12,536 nt of DNA from Baffinella frigidus (taxonomy: Eukaryota > Cryptophyceae > Cryptomonadales > Baffinellaceae): assembly GCA_026770585.1 (NCBI GenBank), contig MU646438.1, forward strand, positions 66,805 through 79,340. The letters run 5' to 3'. Below the pieces are notes generated by a model. That model made no database searches. It saw only the letters and a program-made list of their open reading frames with translations, and was not told where the DNA came from. A program made the translations under genes and the position numbers. This document shows positions 5,110-12,467 of this stretch, one piece after another (position 1 is the stretch's first letter; every line of letters starts with the position of its first letter).

Positions 5110-5220
5110 ATGATGGCGCTCGATGCGTGGGCGCGTGATGGAGGGGACGCACCGACGCCTGATCGCTCCGATTGCGTCCTCCACGAACAATGGTTGGCCG
5201 AACCCTCCTTCGAATTGTGA
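5110..5220 (+). CDS. Small ORF, 36 codons, uncertain
   Basis: Starts with two ATGs and reads MMALDAWARDGGDAPTPD, ending AEPSFEL before TGA. The frame is open back to a stop at 5071-5073. Composition is protein-like but the length is within chance. It could be an exon end. 5221-5480 upstream of the next gene holds nothing I can assign apart from an AT-rich stretch. Confidence 0.2.
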   Translation: MMALDAWARDGGDAPTPDRSDCVLHEQWLAEPSFEL

Positions 5221-5480
5221 ACAGGCCCTACCGACGTCCCAAAAGTTGTCACTCATAAGTTGACGCGCCTCCGAAACTGGTCAAAAACTGGAAAATATGC
5301 TCAAAAGTGGTCCCACAACTTAAATTTGACCAGATTTGCTAAAAAAACGGACGTCACCGTCGAAGCTACGACCCCACATAAGCTCCACACGCGCCCCTCC
5401 AGGGGGTCGTTGCCACAGGTTCTGGCGTGTCACAAGCGTCCGGTGTCACGAGATCAATGCTCACGAGCCGAAGGTTTGCC

Positions 5481-5996
5481 ATGGCGATCATCTCCCCTCC
5501 TCTAAAGGACACGAGTGAGAGCGAAGCCATGGCCGAACTTCATGAACTGACCCAGCGTCATACGTTCCTCAACATTTTCCTGCCGAGGGCCCCGACACCT
5601 GCTGCCGCGTGTGCCATCGAGCGAGCGGCCGGCGCTCGAACAGCGGCGCATCCGACCACCGCTACTGCGCGCCCACCTCCCGCCGCCCTCCCGAGACCCT
5701 GCAGCGCCCCCCTGGCTGGCAGTGACGGTTTCGAGACGAGGGTGTACCTCAAGTCGGCATTCAAGAGAGCAGGCAACGACGCTGCGGCTGAGTCGAATCG
5801 ACCCTCACTTTCGTTCGGCCCTACCGTCCCGGAAGTGACGTACGATAGAGAGCAGGACGATGAGGTGTGCTCCCCTCCCCCTCTGGCGCCCAAAACATCT
5901 GCTGAATTCAAGGACACCACCGGCCGAGTTGCCTTGATTTGTACTGAATGTTTCGACCTCATGCAGCTCGCTAGGCTGGATTCAGAAAGAGGGTAG
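5481..5996 (+). CDS. Gene candidate, 171-residue protein with Ala/Pro-rich middle
   Basis: The longest plausible plus-strand ORF. I chose the ATG at 5481 because GCCATGG is a good eukaryotic initiation context; an in-frame ATG at 5457 and a second GCCATGG at 5529 are alternatives, and the frame is open to 5427. Residues 1-35 include MAELHELTQRHTFLNIFLP. Residues of about 40-80 are Ala/Pro/Thr-rich low complexity. The second half has more ordered pieces: GFETRVYLKSAFKRAG, LSFGPTVPEVTYDREQDDE and RVALICTECFDLMQLARLD. There is no signal peptide or membrane helix. The last codons overlap a possible donor (GTAGAT at 5994), and an internal GAG|GTGTGC at 5872 would join the exon at 6161 in phase 0. 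The opposite strand is open over 171 codons but reads as an Ala/Gly-rich shadow. Function unknown. Confidence 0.45.
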   Translation: MAIISPPLKDTSESEAMAELHELTQRHTFLNIFLPRAPTPAAACAIERAAGARTAAHPTTATARPPPAALPRPCSAPLAGSDGFETRVYLKSAFKRAGNDAAAESNRPSLSFGPTVPEVTYDREQDDEVCSPPPLAPKTSAEFKDTTGRVALICTECFDLMQLARLDSERG

Positions 5997-6160
5997 ATGG
6001 CTTCTGTTTGAGCATAGGGAGCTGCATGTAGGGTGCTTCCTGCTCCTGCGCCCCATTTCCTGCTCCTCACCATTGCTCAGCGGGCCGGGCTCGCCTCTCT
6101 CCGGGGCTTGCAATTTCGACAACCTACTCGCTTTGATAACAGAAATGCTTTGCTCGACAG

Positions 6161-6223
6161 GTGGACGAGCTAGAGGAGCGGATTAGTGACGAACCAGAGG
6201 AGCGGATCAGACCCCAGAGGTGA
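6161..6223 (+). CDS. Possible terminal exon of the 5481 gene
   Basis: After TTTGCTCGACAG, 20 codons VDELEERISDEPEERIRPQR end in TGA, an acidic, charged C-terminal tail. In phase 0 it would follow the internal donor at about 5872 (…DREQDDE); it does not fit the donor at 5994 in this frame. An AATAAA lies 73 bases after the stop. Confidence 0.3.
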   Translation: MDELEERISDEPEERIRPQR

Positions 6224-6295
6224 TGGTTCACTTGACCCGCCCCTAGTGGCTTGCGCGGTCGCGCTCGCCTGGATTCCGCGAGTGTATGGGCATCC

Positions 6296-6301
6296 AATAA
6301 A
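6296..6301 (+). promoter_or_regulatory. Possible polyadenylation signal AATAAA
   Basis: An AATAAA hexamer downstream of the plus-strand gene candidate, at the distance expected of a short 3' UTR. Such hexamers also occur by chance, and not all algae use this signal. Confidence 0.3.
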
Positions 6302-6370
6302 TCTTATCTGCAACCCCATGGAGGCCTCAAGGGCCCTCCGGGAATGCTGTCTCTGCCTCTCGCTGATCTA

Positions 6371-6510
6371 ATTTCGGAAGATAACTGAATCAGTTCCTTT
6401 TCAACGGGAGGTTGAGTAGGAGAAATTACTGAGGGCATAGTAAATTCAATGAGACCTCCTTATTGGATGAGAACGATAATTAGGGAACTGGTTCAGTTAT
6501 CTTTCGAGAT
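6371..6510. mobile_element. MITE-like 140-bp element with 26-bp terminal inverted repeats
   Basis: The ends 6372-6397 and 6484-6509 pair at 23 of 26 positions (shared core AGATAACTGAA.CAGTTCC). The 86-bp interior is AT-richer with a weak inner inverted repeat (GGAGGT and ACCTCC). It has no coding capacity and no clear target-site duplication. Confidence 0.7.
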
Positions 6511-6527
6511 GATATCACTACATTCCT

Positions 6528-6572
6528 GGTCGCCACATTCATGTTCATGGTCGCCACATGAATGTGGCAACC
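6528..6572. repeat. 16-bp inverted repeat
   Basis: Arms 6528-6543 and 6557-6572 pair at 15 of 16 positions around GCCACATTCATG. The loop repeats part of the arm (GGTCGCCACATG). Confidence 0.9.
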
Positions 6573-6590
6573 CTTTATGTGCACATAAAG
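6573..6590. repeat. 18-bp perfect palindrome CTTTATGTGCACATAAAG
   Basis: Self-complementary over 18 bp and immediately adjacent to the 16-bp inverted repeat, forming a compact dyad cluster of 63 bp. Confidence 0.95.
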
Positions 6591-6679
6591 AAGGAATCGC
6601 GGGCCTGTGAGGCCGCCTCCTCCTCCTCGATGGGGCATCAGGCCATTACCCCCCACGGGCTGCTACTCGCACGCACCGA

Positions 6680-6773
6680 ACCTGCGCTTTCCGCGGTCGG
6701 ATAAATGGTGAATAAACGATGCTTTCCCCCGCGTGAGAGAGACTCGTTTGAGATAGAGAGAGAGAGAGAGAGG

Positions 6774-6806
<33 letters not shown>

Positions 6807-6814
6807 AGACAGAG

Positions 6815-6857
<43 letters not shown>

Positions 6858-6888
6858 CCTTTATTGATGCCAGCACAGCCGCCACAGA
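6680..6888. repeat. Duplicated segment copy 1, expanded by GA repeat
   Basis: Shares with 7116-7227 the blocks CCTGCGCTTTCCGCGGTCGG, ATGGTGAATAAACG, GACTCGTTTGAGA and TTTATTGATGCCAGCACAGC. It is 97 bp longer because the GA run is expanded. On the minus strand it could be an intron of 177 bp (6858 GTTTCT to 6682 CGCAG) preceded by an AATAAAG exon edge. Both copies encode a similar minus-strand peptide, VYSPF.RPRKAQV. Confidence 0.85.
6752..6856. repeat. (GA)n microsatellite
   Basis: About 100 bases of GA dinucleotides with occasional GGG, AAAG and GACAGAGCG interruptions, inside copy 1 of the duplicated segment. Confidence 0.98.
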
Positions 6889-6915
6889 ACCTTCTCCATG
6901 GAGGCTAGGGATCAG

Positions 6916-6957
6916 CACTTAGGGCTTAGGGTTGAGGATTGAGGGTCGCGGGTTAAG
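6916..6957. repeat. Short telomere-like tract
   Basis: CTTAGGG, TTGAGGA, TTGAGGG and GTTAAGG units between the two duplicated segments. 6958-7115 is otherwise unassigned; it includes the dyad AGCCCGACTCGGGCT and a minus-strand open frame without recognisable motifs. Confidence 0.75.
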
Positions 6958-7115
6958 GCAGTAAGTGGCGTGTCGACCTACTGAGGAGCAAAGCCTGTCG
7001 GTGGTCAGCAGTCCCCCCCCCTCCAGTAATTTCACCTTGGCGTGTGAAAGGTGTCTCCCCCCTGGGGAGAAGCCCGACTCGGGCTTGTACTCTGACTTGG
7101 TCTCTCCTGCACTCT

Positions 7116-7227
7116 ACCTGCGCTTTCCGCGGTCGGCTAAATGGTGAATAAACGGTGTTTCCCCCGCGTCTGAGAGACTCGTTTGAGAGAGAGAGACCTT
7201 TATTGATGCCAGCACAGCCGCCAGAGA
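7116..7227. repeat. Duplicated segment copy 2, short GA run
   Basis: A 112-bp relative of 6680-6888. On the minus strand it could be an 80-bp intron from 7197 (GTCTCT) to 7118 (GCGCAG), close in size to the introner-like candidates at 1886 and 1739. The exon-side peptide GGCAGINK precedes the donor. Confidence 0.85.
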
Positions 7228-7267
7228 CCCCCATGCACGGAACCTATGGATTACCAATTCCCTCTAC

Positions 7268-7379
7268 AGGGGTATCTCAAATACAAGAACTTGCCCCCCC
7301 TAGGGGCCCAAGGTAGGCCTGTTCGTAGGATCCTAGGGCTGTGCTACGGGGGCGGCAAGTTCTTGTATTCGAGATCCCA
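7268..7379. mobile_element. MITE-like element with 22-bp terminal inverted repeats
   Basis: 7274-7295 and 7354-7375 pair at 21 of 22 positions (core AATACAAGAACTTGCC) and the pairing extends into C-rich/G-rich ends. The about 50-bp interior contains TAGGATCCTA and CCCCTAGGGG palindromes. No coding capacity. Confidence 0.75.
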
Positions 7380-7419
7380 CTGCACTAGTCGTTGAAACCT
7401 CGCGCCTAGCGCCTACCTG

Positions 7420-9492
7420 GTTTAGGGTTTAGGGTTTGGGGTTTGGGGTTTAGGGTTTAGAGTTCAGGGCTTAGGGTTGAGAGCATAGGGTTGAGGGTTG
7501 AGGGTTGAGGGTTGAGGGTGTAGGGTTTTGGGTTTAGAATTTAGGGTTTAGGGTTTAGGGTTGACGATTCAGGGTTGAAGTTTTAGAAGTTATTGTTTGG
7601 GATTCAGGGTTTAGGGTTTAGGGTTTAGGGTTTAGGGTTTGGGGTTTGGGGTTTAGGGTTTAGGGTGTAGGGTGTAGGGTGTAGGGTTTAAGGTCTAGGG
7701 TTGGGGGTTTGTGATTTAGGGTTGTAGGTGTAGGGTTCAGGGTCGAAGATTTAGGGGTCCGGGTTTAAAGTTGAGGGAAGAGAGTTTAGGATTTAGGGTT
7801 TAGGGGATAGAGGTCAAGGTTTAGGGGTTAGGGTTTTGGGGTCAGGGTCTAGGGTTTAAGGTTCGAGGTTACGGTTTCAGAGTTTTAGGGGTTATGGGTA
7901 AGGGTCTAAGGTTTAGGGTTTAGGGTTTAGGGGGTAGGTTTAGGGTTTAGGGTTTAGGGTTTAGGGTTTAGGGTTTAGGGTTTAGGGCTTAGGGTTTAGG
8001 GTTTAGGGTTTGGTGTTTAGGGTTTAGGGGTCGGGGTGTGGGGGTTTTAAGGTTTAGGGTTTAGGGTGTAGGGTGTAGGGTTTAGGGTTAAGATTTCAGG
8101 GTTTAGGGTTTAGGGTTCAGGTTTTAGGGGTTATGGTCAAGTGTTAAGAGTTGAGTAATTAGGGTTCAGAGTTTCGGGGTCAGGGTTTAGGGTTTAGGAT
8201 TTAGGATTTAGGGTTCAGGATTGAGGGTTTAGAGGGTTTAGGGTTTAGAGGGTTTAGGGTTTAGAGGGTGTAGGGTTGAGGGTTTGAGCGTTAGGTTTTG
8301 GGTTGTAGGGTTCAAGGTTGAGGGTTTAGTGTTTAGGGTTCAGAGTGCAGGGTTGAAGGTTTAGGGATTAAGGTTTAGGGTTTTGGGTTGATGGTTCAGA
8401 GTTTAGCATTTATGGTTTAGGGGTTAGGGGCTTAAGGTTCAGAATTTAGGGATTAAGGTTTAGGGTCTAGAGTTTAGGGTTGCGGGTTGAGGGTTGAGGG
8501 TTCAGGGTTCAGGGTTTGAGTTTTAGGGGTTATGGGCCAGGGTTTAGGGTTTAGGGTTTAGAGTTTAGGGTTTAGGGTTTAGGGTTTAGGGTGTGGGGTG
8601 TAAGTGTAGGCTGTAGGTTTAGTGTTTAGGGTTTAGGATTTTGTTTTTAGGTTTTGGGGTTTGGGATGTGGAGTTTAGGGTTTAGAGTTTAGAGATTATA
8701 AAAGGTTGTAGAGTTTAATTTTTAGGGCTTAGGGTTTGGTTTAGGGCTGAGGGTTTAGGGTTTGAAGGTTTAGGGTGCATGGTTTGGGGTTTCGGGTTTC
8801 GGGACTAGTGTTTAGTGTTGGGGTTGTAGGTTCGGGTTTGAGTTTCAGGGTTTTGGGTTCATGGTTTACTGTTTGGGGTTGAGGGTTCAGGGTTTAGGGA
8901 TTAGGATTCAGGGTTGAGAGTTTAGCGTTCAGGGTTTAGGGTTGAGAGTTGAGGATCCAGGGTTTCGAGTTTGGTTTTTGGTGTTTAGGGTGTATGGTTT
9001 AGGGGTCAGGGTTCAGGGTCCATGGTTTAGGGGTTTTGGGATTTATGGTTTGGGGTTTAGGGTATTGGGTTTCGTGTTTAGGTTGTGGTGTTTAAGGTTT
9101 AGGCTTTAGGCTTTAGGGTTCAGGGTTTAAGTTTCAGGGTCTGGGGGTGAGGGTCTAGGGTTTAGGGTGAAGGGTTTAGGTTTTAGGGTTTGAGTTTCAG
9201 GGGTTATAGTTGTGTTTGAGGGTTTAGGGTTCAAGGTTCAGGGTTTAGGGTTAAGGGTTTAGGGTTTAGGGTGTAGGTTTAGGTTATGGTTGTGGGTTCA
9301 GGGTTTAAGGTTTAGGGTTTGGTCTTTAGGGTTTAGGGTTTAGGGTGTAGGCTGTGGGGTTTTGGGTTTAGAGTTTAGAGTTTTGGGTTCAGGGTTCAGA
9401 GTTCAATTTTTGGGGCTTGGTGTTTGGTTGATGGCTGAGGGTTTAGGCGTTTGAGGTTTAGGGTGCACGGTTCATGGGTTTGGTTTTCGGGG
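7420..9492. repeat. 2-kb degenerate telomere-like (TTTAGGG) array
   Basis: Continuous heptamer-like units, G-rich on plus throughout. TTTAGGG dominates, with TTTGGGG, TTGAGGG, TTCAGGG, TGTAGGG and GTTAGGG variants and length slippage. The longest clean run noted is seven perfect TTTAGGG units at 7939-7987. The units decay to both sides. No gene is visible. This is interstitial telomere-like DNA, since unrelated sequence follows on both sides in the window. Confidence 0.97.
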
Positions 9493-9649
9493 CAAAAAAT
9501 CGAGAAAGGGGGTAGGAGGTGGAGTTAGAATCCACCCGGAAAATGCTCGTATGAGCGGCCGACACGGGGTACAGTAAGTGGCACAATGCGTAGCATGTGC
9601 GGCGCTGACGCTGGTTGTTTGGCAATAAATTATCAATCTCTCTCTTTCG
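9493..9649. other. Unique island inside the telomere-like array
   Basis: About 157 bp of ordinary-complexity sequence starts near GGGGCAAAAAATCGAG and ends AATAAATTATCAATC then TCTCTCTTTCGGG. It shares CAGTAAGTGGC with 6960. The AATAAA followed by a CT run resembles the reverse strand of 7116-7227, so it may be a retained 3'-end-like fragment. No ORF of note. Confidence 0.5.
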
Positions 9650-10100
9650 GGATTAGGGTTTAGGGTTGGGGGGTTTGTGTTTGGGGGTTGTGGTTGTAGG
9701 TTGGGGTCTGGGTTTTAGGGTTTGGGGTTTCGGTTTTAGGGTTTAGCGTTTCGGGTTTAGGGTTGAGGGTTAAGGGTTGAGGGTTGAGGGTTGAGGGTTC
9801 AGGGTTCAGGGTTCAGGGTTCAGGGTTCAGGGTTCAGGTGTTTGTGGCTAGGGTTTAGGGTGTGAGGTTTAGGGTTCAGGGTTCAGGGTTCAGAGTTCAG
9901 GGTTCACGGGTTAGGTATTGGGGGTTAGGGGTTAGGGGTTAGGAGTTAGGGGTTAGGGTTTGGGGTGTGCGTTTTGGGGTTGGGGGTTTAGGATTCAGGG
10001 GTCAGGAGTTAGGGTGTCAGGGGTTAGGGTGCAGGGTTTAGTGTTAATGGTTCAGGGTGTAGGATTGGGGCGTGTGGTTTAGTTTTAAGGGTTTAGGGCA
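9650..10100. repeat. Telomere-like array with homogeneous variant runs
   Basis: Contains runs of TTGAGGG, then TTCAGGG (about 9796-9836), then GTTAGGG (about 9923-9957), each a local amplification of one variant; G-rich on plus. Confidence 0.95.
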
Positions 10101-10106
10101 GCCTTG

Positions 10107-10541
10107 ATGGCTGCCGTATCAAGGTTCTCTCTCTGCGGCAACGCGCACGCTAACAAGGCAAGTTTCGCCACGGCTCACTCTCCGCCCAGTACATCACTGT
10201 CGTTCAATCAATTTCCTAGTGTCTGCGACGTGCGTCTGATTTGCGTCTTCTTCTCGCGCCGCCGCAGTCGCTTTACACCGACTGATGCGGGGAACACCGA
10301 CTCCGATTACTCTCAACCTCGGGAACCGTTTGGGCCGTTAAATAAGCAAAACCATCTTGCATGTCTGACATGCTGTGTCTCTGAGCTCAGAGGGCGGTTC
10401 GGGACGCACCCTCCACTGCGCGTGTGTGCACATGGTGTGACTGAAGGACGCTGTGCAATACAGAATTCCGGGGCCGAGGTGCAAGACTTGGCGTTTGGGA
10501 ATCAGGTTGTGGGGTTGAGGGTTGATGTTCTGCTATCCTGA
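10107..10541 (+). CDS. Uncertain ORF, 144 codons
   Basis: Starts ATG at 10107 directly after a telomere-like tract (peptide MAAVSRFSLCGNAH) and ends TGA at 10539-10541, reading into telomere-like sequence at its end. Rich in Ser, Arg and Cys without recognisable motifs, and the opposite strand also shows a protein-like piece (MSDMQDGFAYLTAQTVPE near 10370-10320). No promoter or Kozak support beyond TTGATGG. It may be non-coding or contain spliced exons. Confidence 0.22.
   Translation: MAAVSRFSLCGNAHANKASFATAHSPPSTSLSFNQFPSVCDVRLICVFFSRRRSRFTPTDAGNTDSDYSQPREPFGPLNKQNHLACLTCCVSELRGRFGTHPPLRVCAHGVTEGRCAIQNSGAEVQDLAFGNQVVGLRVDVLLS
10379..10392. repeat. 14-bp perfect palindrome CTCTGAGCTCAGAG
   Basis: Self-complementary 14-mer with no assigned role. 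Confidence 0.4.
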
Positions 10542-10716
10542 GGCCTGTTGACTAAATCCTGAGACCTCCTGACTAAATCCTAAAACTTCCTGACTCAATT
10601 CTGATACCTTCTCTCTGAATCCTGAGACCTCTTTACTGGATTCCGAGACCTCATGACTAAATCCTGGAACCCGAGACCTCATGACTAAATCCTCCGAGAC
10701 CTCATGACTAAATCCT
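10540..10716. repeat. 21-bp tandem array, eight units
   Basis: Consensus GAGACCTCATGACTAAATCCT. Units start at 10540, 10561, 10582, 10603, 10624, 10645, 10673 and 10696. The first five are the most diverged, while the last three are identical but separated by 2-7 extra bases. TTGACTAAA in unit 1 resembles the introner-like ends. Confidence 0.93.
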
Positions 10717-10720
10717 GGAG

Positions 10721-10928
10721 GCGGGCCTATCTGTCCCGAGGCGGGCCTATCTGTCCCGAGGCGGGCCTATCTGTCCCGAGGCGGGCCTATCTGTCCCGAG
10801 GCGGGCCTATCTGTCCCGAGACGGGCCTATCTGTCCCGAGGCGGGCCTATCTGTCCCGAGGCGGGCCTATCTGTCCCGAGGCGGGCCTATCTGTCCCGAG
10901 GTGGGCCTATCTATCCCGAGGCGGGCCA
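10721..10928. repeat. 20-bp tandem array, ten units plus a partial
   Basis: Unit GCGGGCCTATCTGTCCCGAG repeats with exactly 20-bp spacing from 10721 to 10920, then a partial GCGGGCC. Only the sixth unit (one change) and the last full unit (two changes) differ. The near identity points to recent expansion. A plus-strand frame stays open through it only because the unit lacks stops in all three frames. Confidence 0.98.
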
Positions 10929-10943
10929 CACCGTAAACTGAGA

Positions 10944-11064
10944 TGTGGACGTTAATTATTTAACATCCGCACACCACACCTGTTTTCTGCGGACGTCAAT
11001 TATTTGAGTCCGCACCACACCCGTTTTCAAGTCCGCACCACACCCGTTTTCTGTGGACGTTAAT
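10944..11064. repeat. Hairpin-bearing direct repeats (TG[TC]GGACGT.AATTATTT)
   Basis: Units 10944-10987 and 10988-11028 share TG.GGACGT.AATTATTT and CCGCAC…CACACC.GTTTTC. A further GTCCGCACCACACCCGTTTT copy lies at 11031, and a truncated start at 11052. Each full unit folds: TGCGGACGTCAA pairs with TTGAGTCCGCA (one bulge), and TGTGGACGTTAA pairs less well with TAACATCCGCA. Confidence 0.85.
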
Positions 11065-11118
11065 ACAGCGGAAACAAATTGGCCCGACATCGCTTACCCC
11101 CCCGGAGAATGGAGCTAG

Positions 11119-11239
11119 CAAATTTTCGGGTTCAAAAAGTGCCAACATTTTCGGGTCGAAAAAGGCCGAGAAGGGGCCGAAAAAGGCACTTTTTCGATAT
11201 TTTTTCTCGAAAAAGGCACTTTTTTCGACCCGAATTTTG
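11119..11239. mobile_element. Inverted-repeat element with nested CGAAAAAGGCACTTTTTCG hairpins
   Basis: The ends 11119-11143 and 11215-11239 are imperfect inverted repeats (both contain TTCGGGT and AAAAAGTGCC). The interior has further pairs of TCGAAAAAGGC and GCACTTTTTCGA. The minus-strand frame repeats KSAFF and F-rich motifs, an effect of the repeat. Possibly a MITE-like or foldback element. Confidence 0.6.
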
Positions 11240-11249
11240 AGGTCCACGT

Positions 11250-11383
11250 GGGTTTCGGGTCTAGTATTTAGGGTTTAGGGTTTAGGCTTTGGGGTCTAGG
11301 TTTCAAGGTTTAGGGGTTAGGGGTTAGGGGTTAGGGCTTAGGGCTTAGGGCTTAGAGTTTAGGGGTTAGGGTTTGGGGTTTAC
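11250..11383. repeat. Telomere-like tract
   Basis: TTTAGGG, then GTTAGGG and CTTAGGG variant runs, G-rich on plus. Confidence 0.92.
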
Positions 11384-11571
11384 TATGCTACCTCGAATTT
11401 TGAAACAGGTATATTCTCGATTTGATTTCAATGAAAGTTACTACTATACACTAAAAAGACCCGTTTCGTGAGGGTGTCTATCTGGTTTATTCCCGCCTTT
11501 AGTCCATCTATTTGCAAAATTAGTACCACGAAATCAAGGTAACTAATACGGTTCAAAGTTTGGGCTCAGAT
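11384..11571. other. AT-richer unique island between telomere-like tracts
   Basis: About 190 bp with no ORF, inverted repeat or exon-like segment I can support. AAGTTACTACTATACACTAA and GGTAACTAATACGG recall each other weakly. Confidence 0.4.
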
Positions 11572-11856
11572 AGGTTGAGGGTTAAGGGTTTAGTTCAGGG
11601 TTTAGGGTTCAGGGTTCAGGGTTCGGGGTTTAGGGTTTAGGGTTTGGGGTTTAGGGTTTAGGGTTTAGGGTTTAGGGTTTAGGGTTTAGGGTTTAGGGTT
11701 TAGGGTTTAGGGTTTAGAGTTAGGGTTTGAGGTTCATCGTTCAGGGTTTAGCGTTTAGGGTTAAGGGTTTGGGTTGTGGAGTTTAGGGCTTCGGTTGTAG
11801 GGTTTAGGGTTTAGGGTTGAGGATTAGGGTTTAGGGTTTGGGGTTTGGGGTGAGGG
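11572..11856. repeat. Telomere-like tract with the cleanest TTTAGGG run
   Basis: Nine perfect consecutive TTTAGGG units at 11650-11712, flanked by degenerate units; G-rich on plus. Confidence 0.97.
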
Positions 11857-12005
11857 TCCTATAACTTATACACTTGGGGGTTATTCGCGAAATCCCTTCG
11901 TATTCCGTCGTGGGGCGCGTCAGACCTTTTCAATGTGGTGTAAGTAGTCCTTGCTCGGATGGCAAGGGGGCAAATAAATCGTTTGAGATTCTGGGCTTCA
12001 AGGCG

Positions 12006-12030
12006 CTGAACATCCCGATGGGATGTTCAG
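12006..12030. repeat. Perfect 11-bp hairpin with 3-base loop
   Basis: CTGAACATCCC pairs with GGGATGTTCAG around GAT. There is no T run after it on the plus strand, so it is not a bacterial-type terminator. Confidence 0.9.
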
Positions 12031-12086
12031 AATGGCTCCAATTCCCAGGAACCAGACCCAGGTCACCCGGAAGGGGGTCGGACCGA

Positions 12087-12096
12087 TATAAAAAGG
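12087..12096 (+). promoter_or_regulatory. TATA-box-like TATAAAAAGG
   Basis: A good match to a eukaryotic TATA box followed by GC-rich sequence, 27 bases before the ATG at 12114. That leaves essentially no 5' UTR, so it either serves a later start or is chance. Confidence 0.22.
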
Positions 12097-12113
12097 GCGC
12101 GTAGGTGGTAAAG

Positions 12114-12305
12114 ATGACGAATCTTATCACGTGGGTGAAATGCACCCCTATCCAATTCAACCGCGACGTATCTCATTTCACCGGGGGCCGGATCTCGTTT
12201 GAGATAGACGGCTGCCCCCCTTATCGAATCTTCTCGATTGTTTCTGCGTCCTTTTTAAAGATGTTTCGTGTATCGGGATGCGTCCTTCAGTTGACCGTGA
12301 CGTGA
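12114..12305 (+). CDS. Small ORF, 63 codons, uncertain
   Basis: Reads MTNLITWVKCTPIQFNRD to …GCVLQLTVT before TGA, with a plausible globular composition and no recognised motif. It lies just after a TATA-like sequence. It overlaps a second plus frame (12278-12508) and a minus frame. 12306-12420 has no other support. Confidence 0.25.
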   Translation: MTNLITWVKCTPIQFNRDVSHFTGGRISFEIDGCPPYRIFSIVSASFLKMFRVSGCVLQLTVT

Positions 12306-12420
12306 AGGGGACGTGTTTGCGTAATTTGATCGTTAAAATAATTCATCAAAGCGTCTCAAAACGAAGGTTTGACCCCTCGCTATCCGACCAAGTATTCAAT
12401 CATCTCAGTCTCCCCAATAA

Positions 12421-12467
12421 ATCATGGCCGTCACGCGGTCCGATAGATCATGGCCGTCACGCGGTCC
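12421..12467. repeat. 21-bp duplication spanning a candidate 5' splice site
   Basis: ATCATGGCCGTCACGCGGTC plus one C occurs at 12421-12441 and 12447-12467, 26 bp apart. On the minus strand each copy contains ACCGC followed by GTGACG, a usable donor. Confidence 0.9.

Larger units (their letters stand above)
11857..12104. other. Unique island with competing ORFs on both strands
   Basis: A plus frame (11874-12104) reads GANKSFEILGFKALNIP and GTRPRSPGRGSDRYKKGA. A minus frame (12160-11930) reads PLPGDLGLVPGNWSHSEHP and MFSALKPRISNDLF. Both look protein-like, and I cannot decide between them or identify a family. Confidence 0.3.

Noticed and set aside
5558-6073. Minus-strand 171-codon ORF
   Set aside because: Overlaps the plus-strand gene candidate and reads as an Ala/Gly/Ser-rich shadow; the plus strand has better start contexts and motifs.
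6646-6918. ORFs of Arg-Glu or Ser-Leu repeats
   Set aside because: Products of the GA microsatellite.
7420-10100. True chromosome end
   Set aside because: Units are heavily degenerate and unrelated sequence follows on both sides, so this is interstitial, not terminal, within the window.
10721-10928. CRISPR array
   Set aside because: Units are head-to-tail with no unique spacers, and the context is eukaryotic.
10704-10955. ORF with repeats of GLSVPRRAYLSRGGPICPE type
   Set aside because: Translation of the 20-bp array cycling through three frames; no evidence of coding.
12006-12030. Intrinsic transcription terminator
   Set aside because: The hairpin is not followed by a T run and the genome appears eukaryotic.
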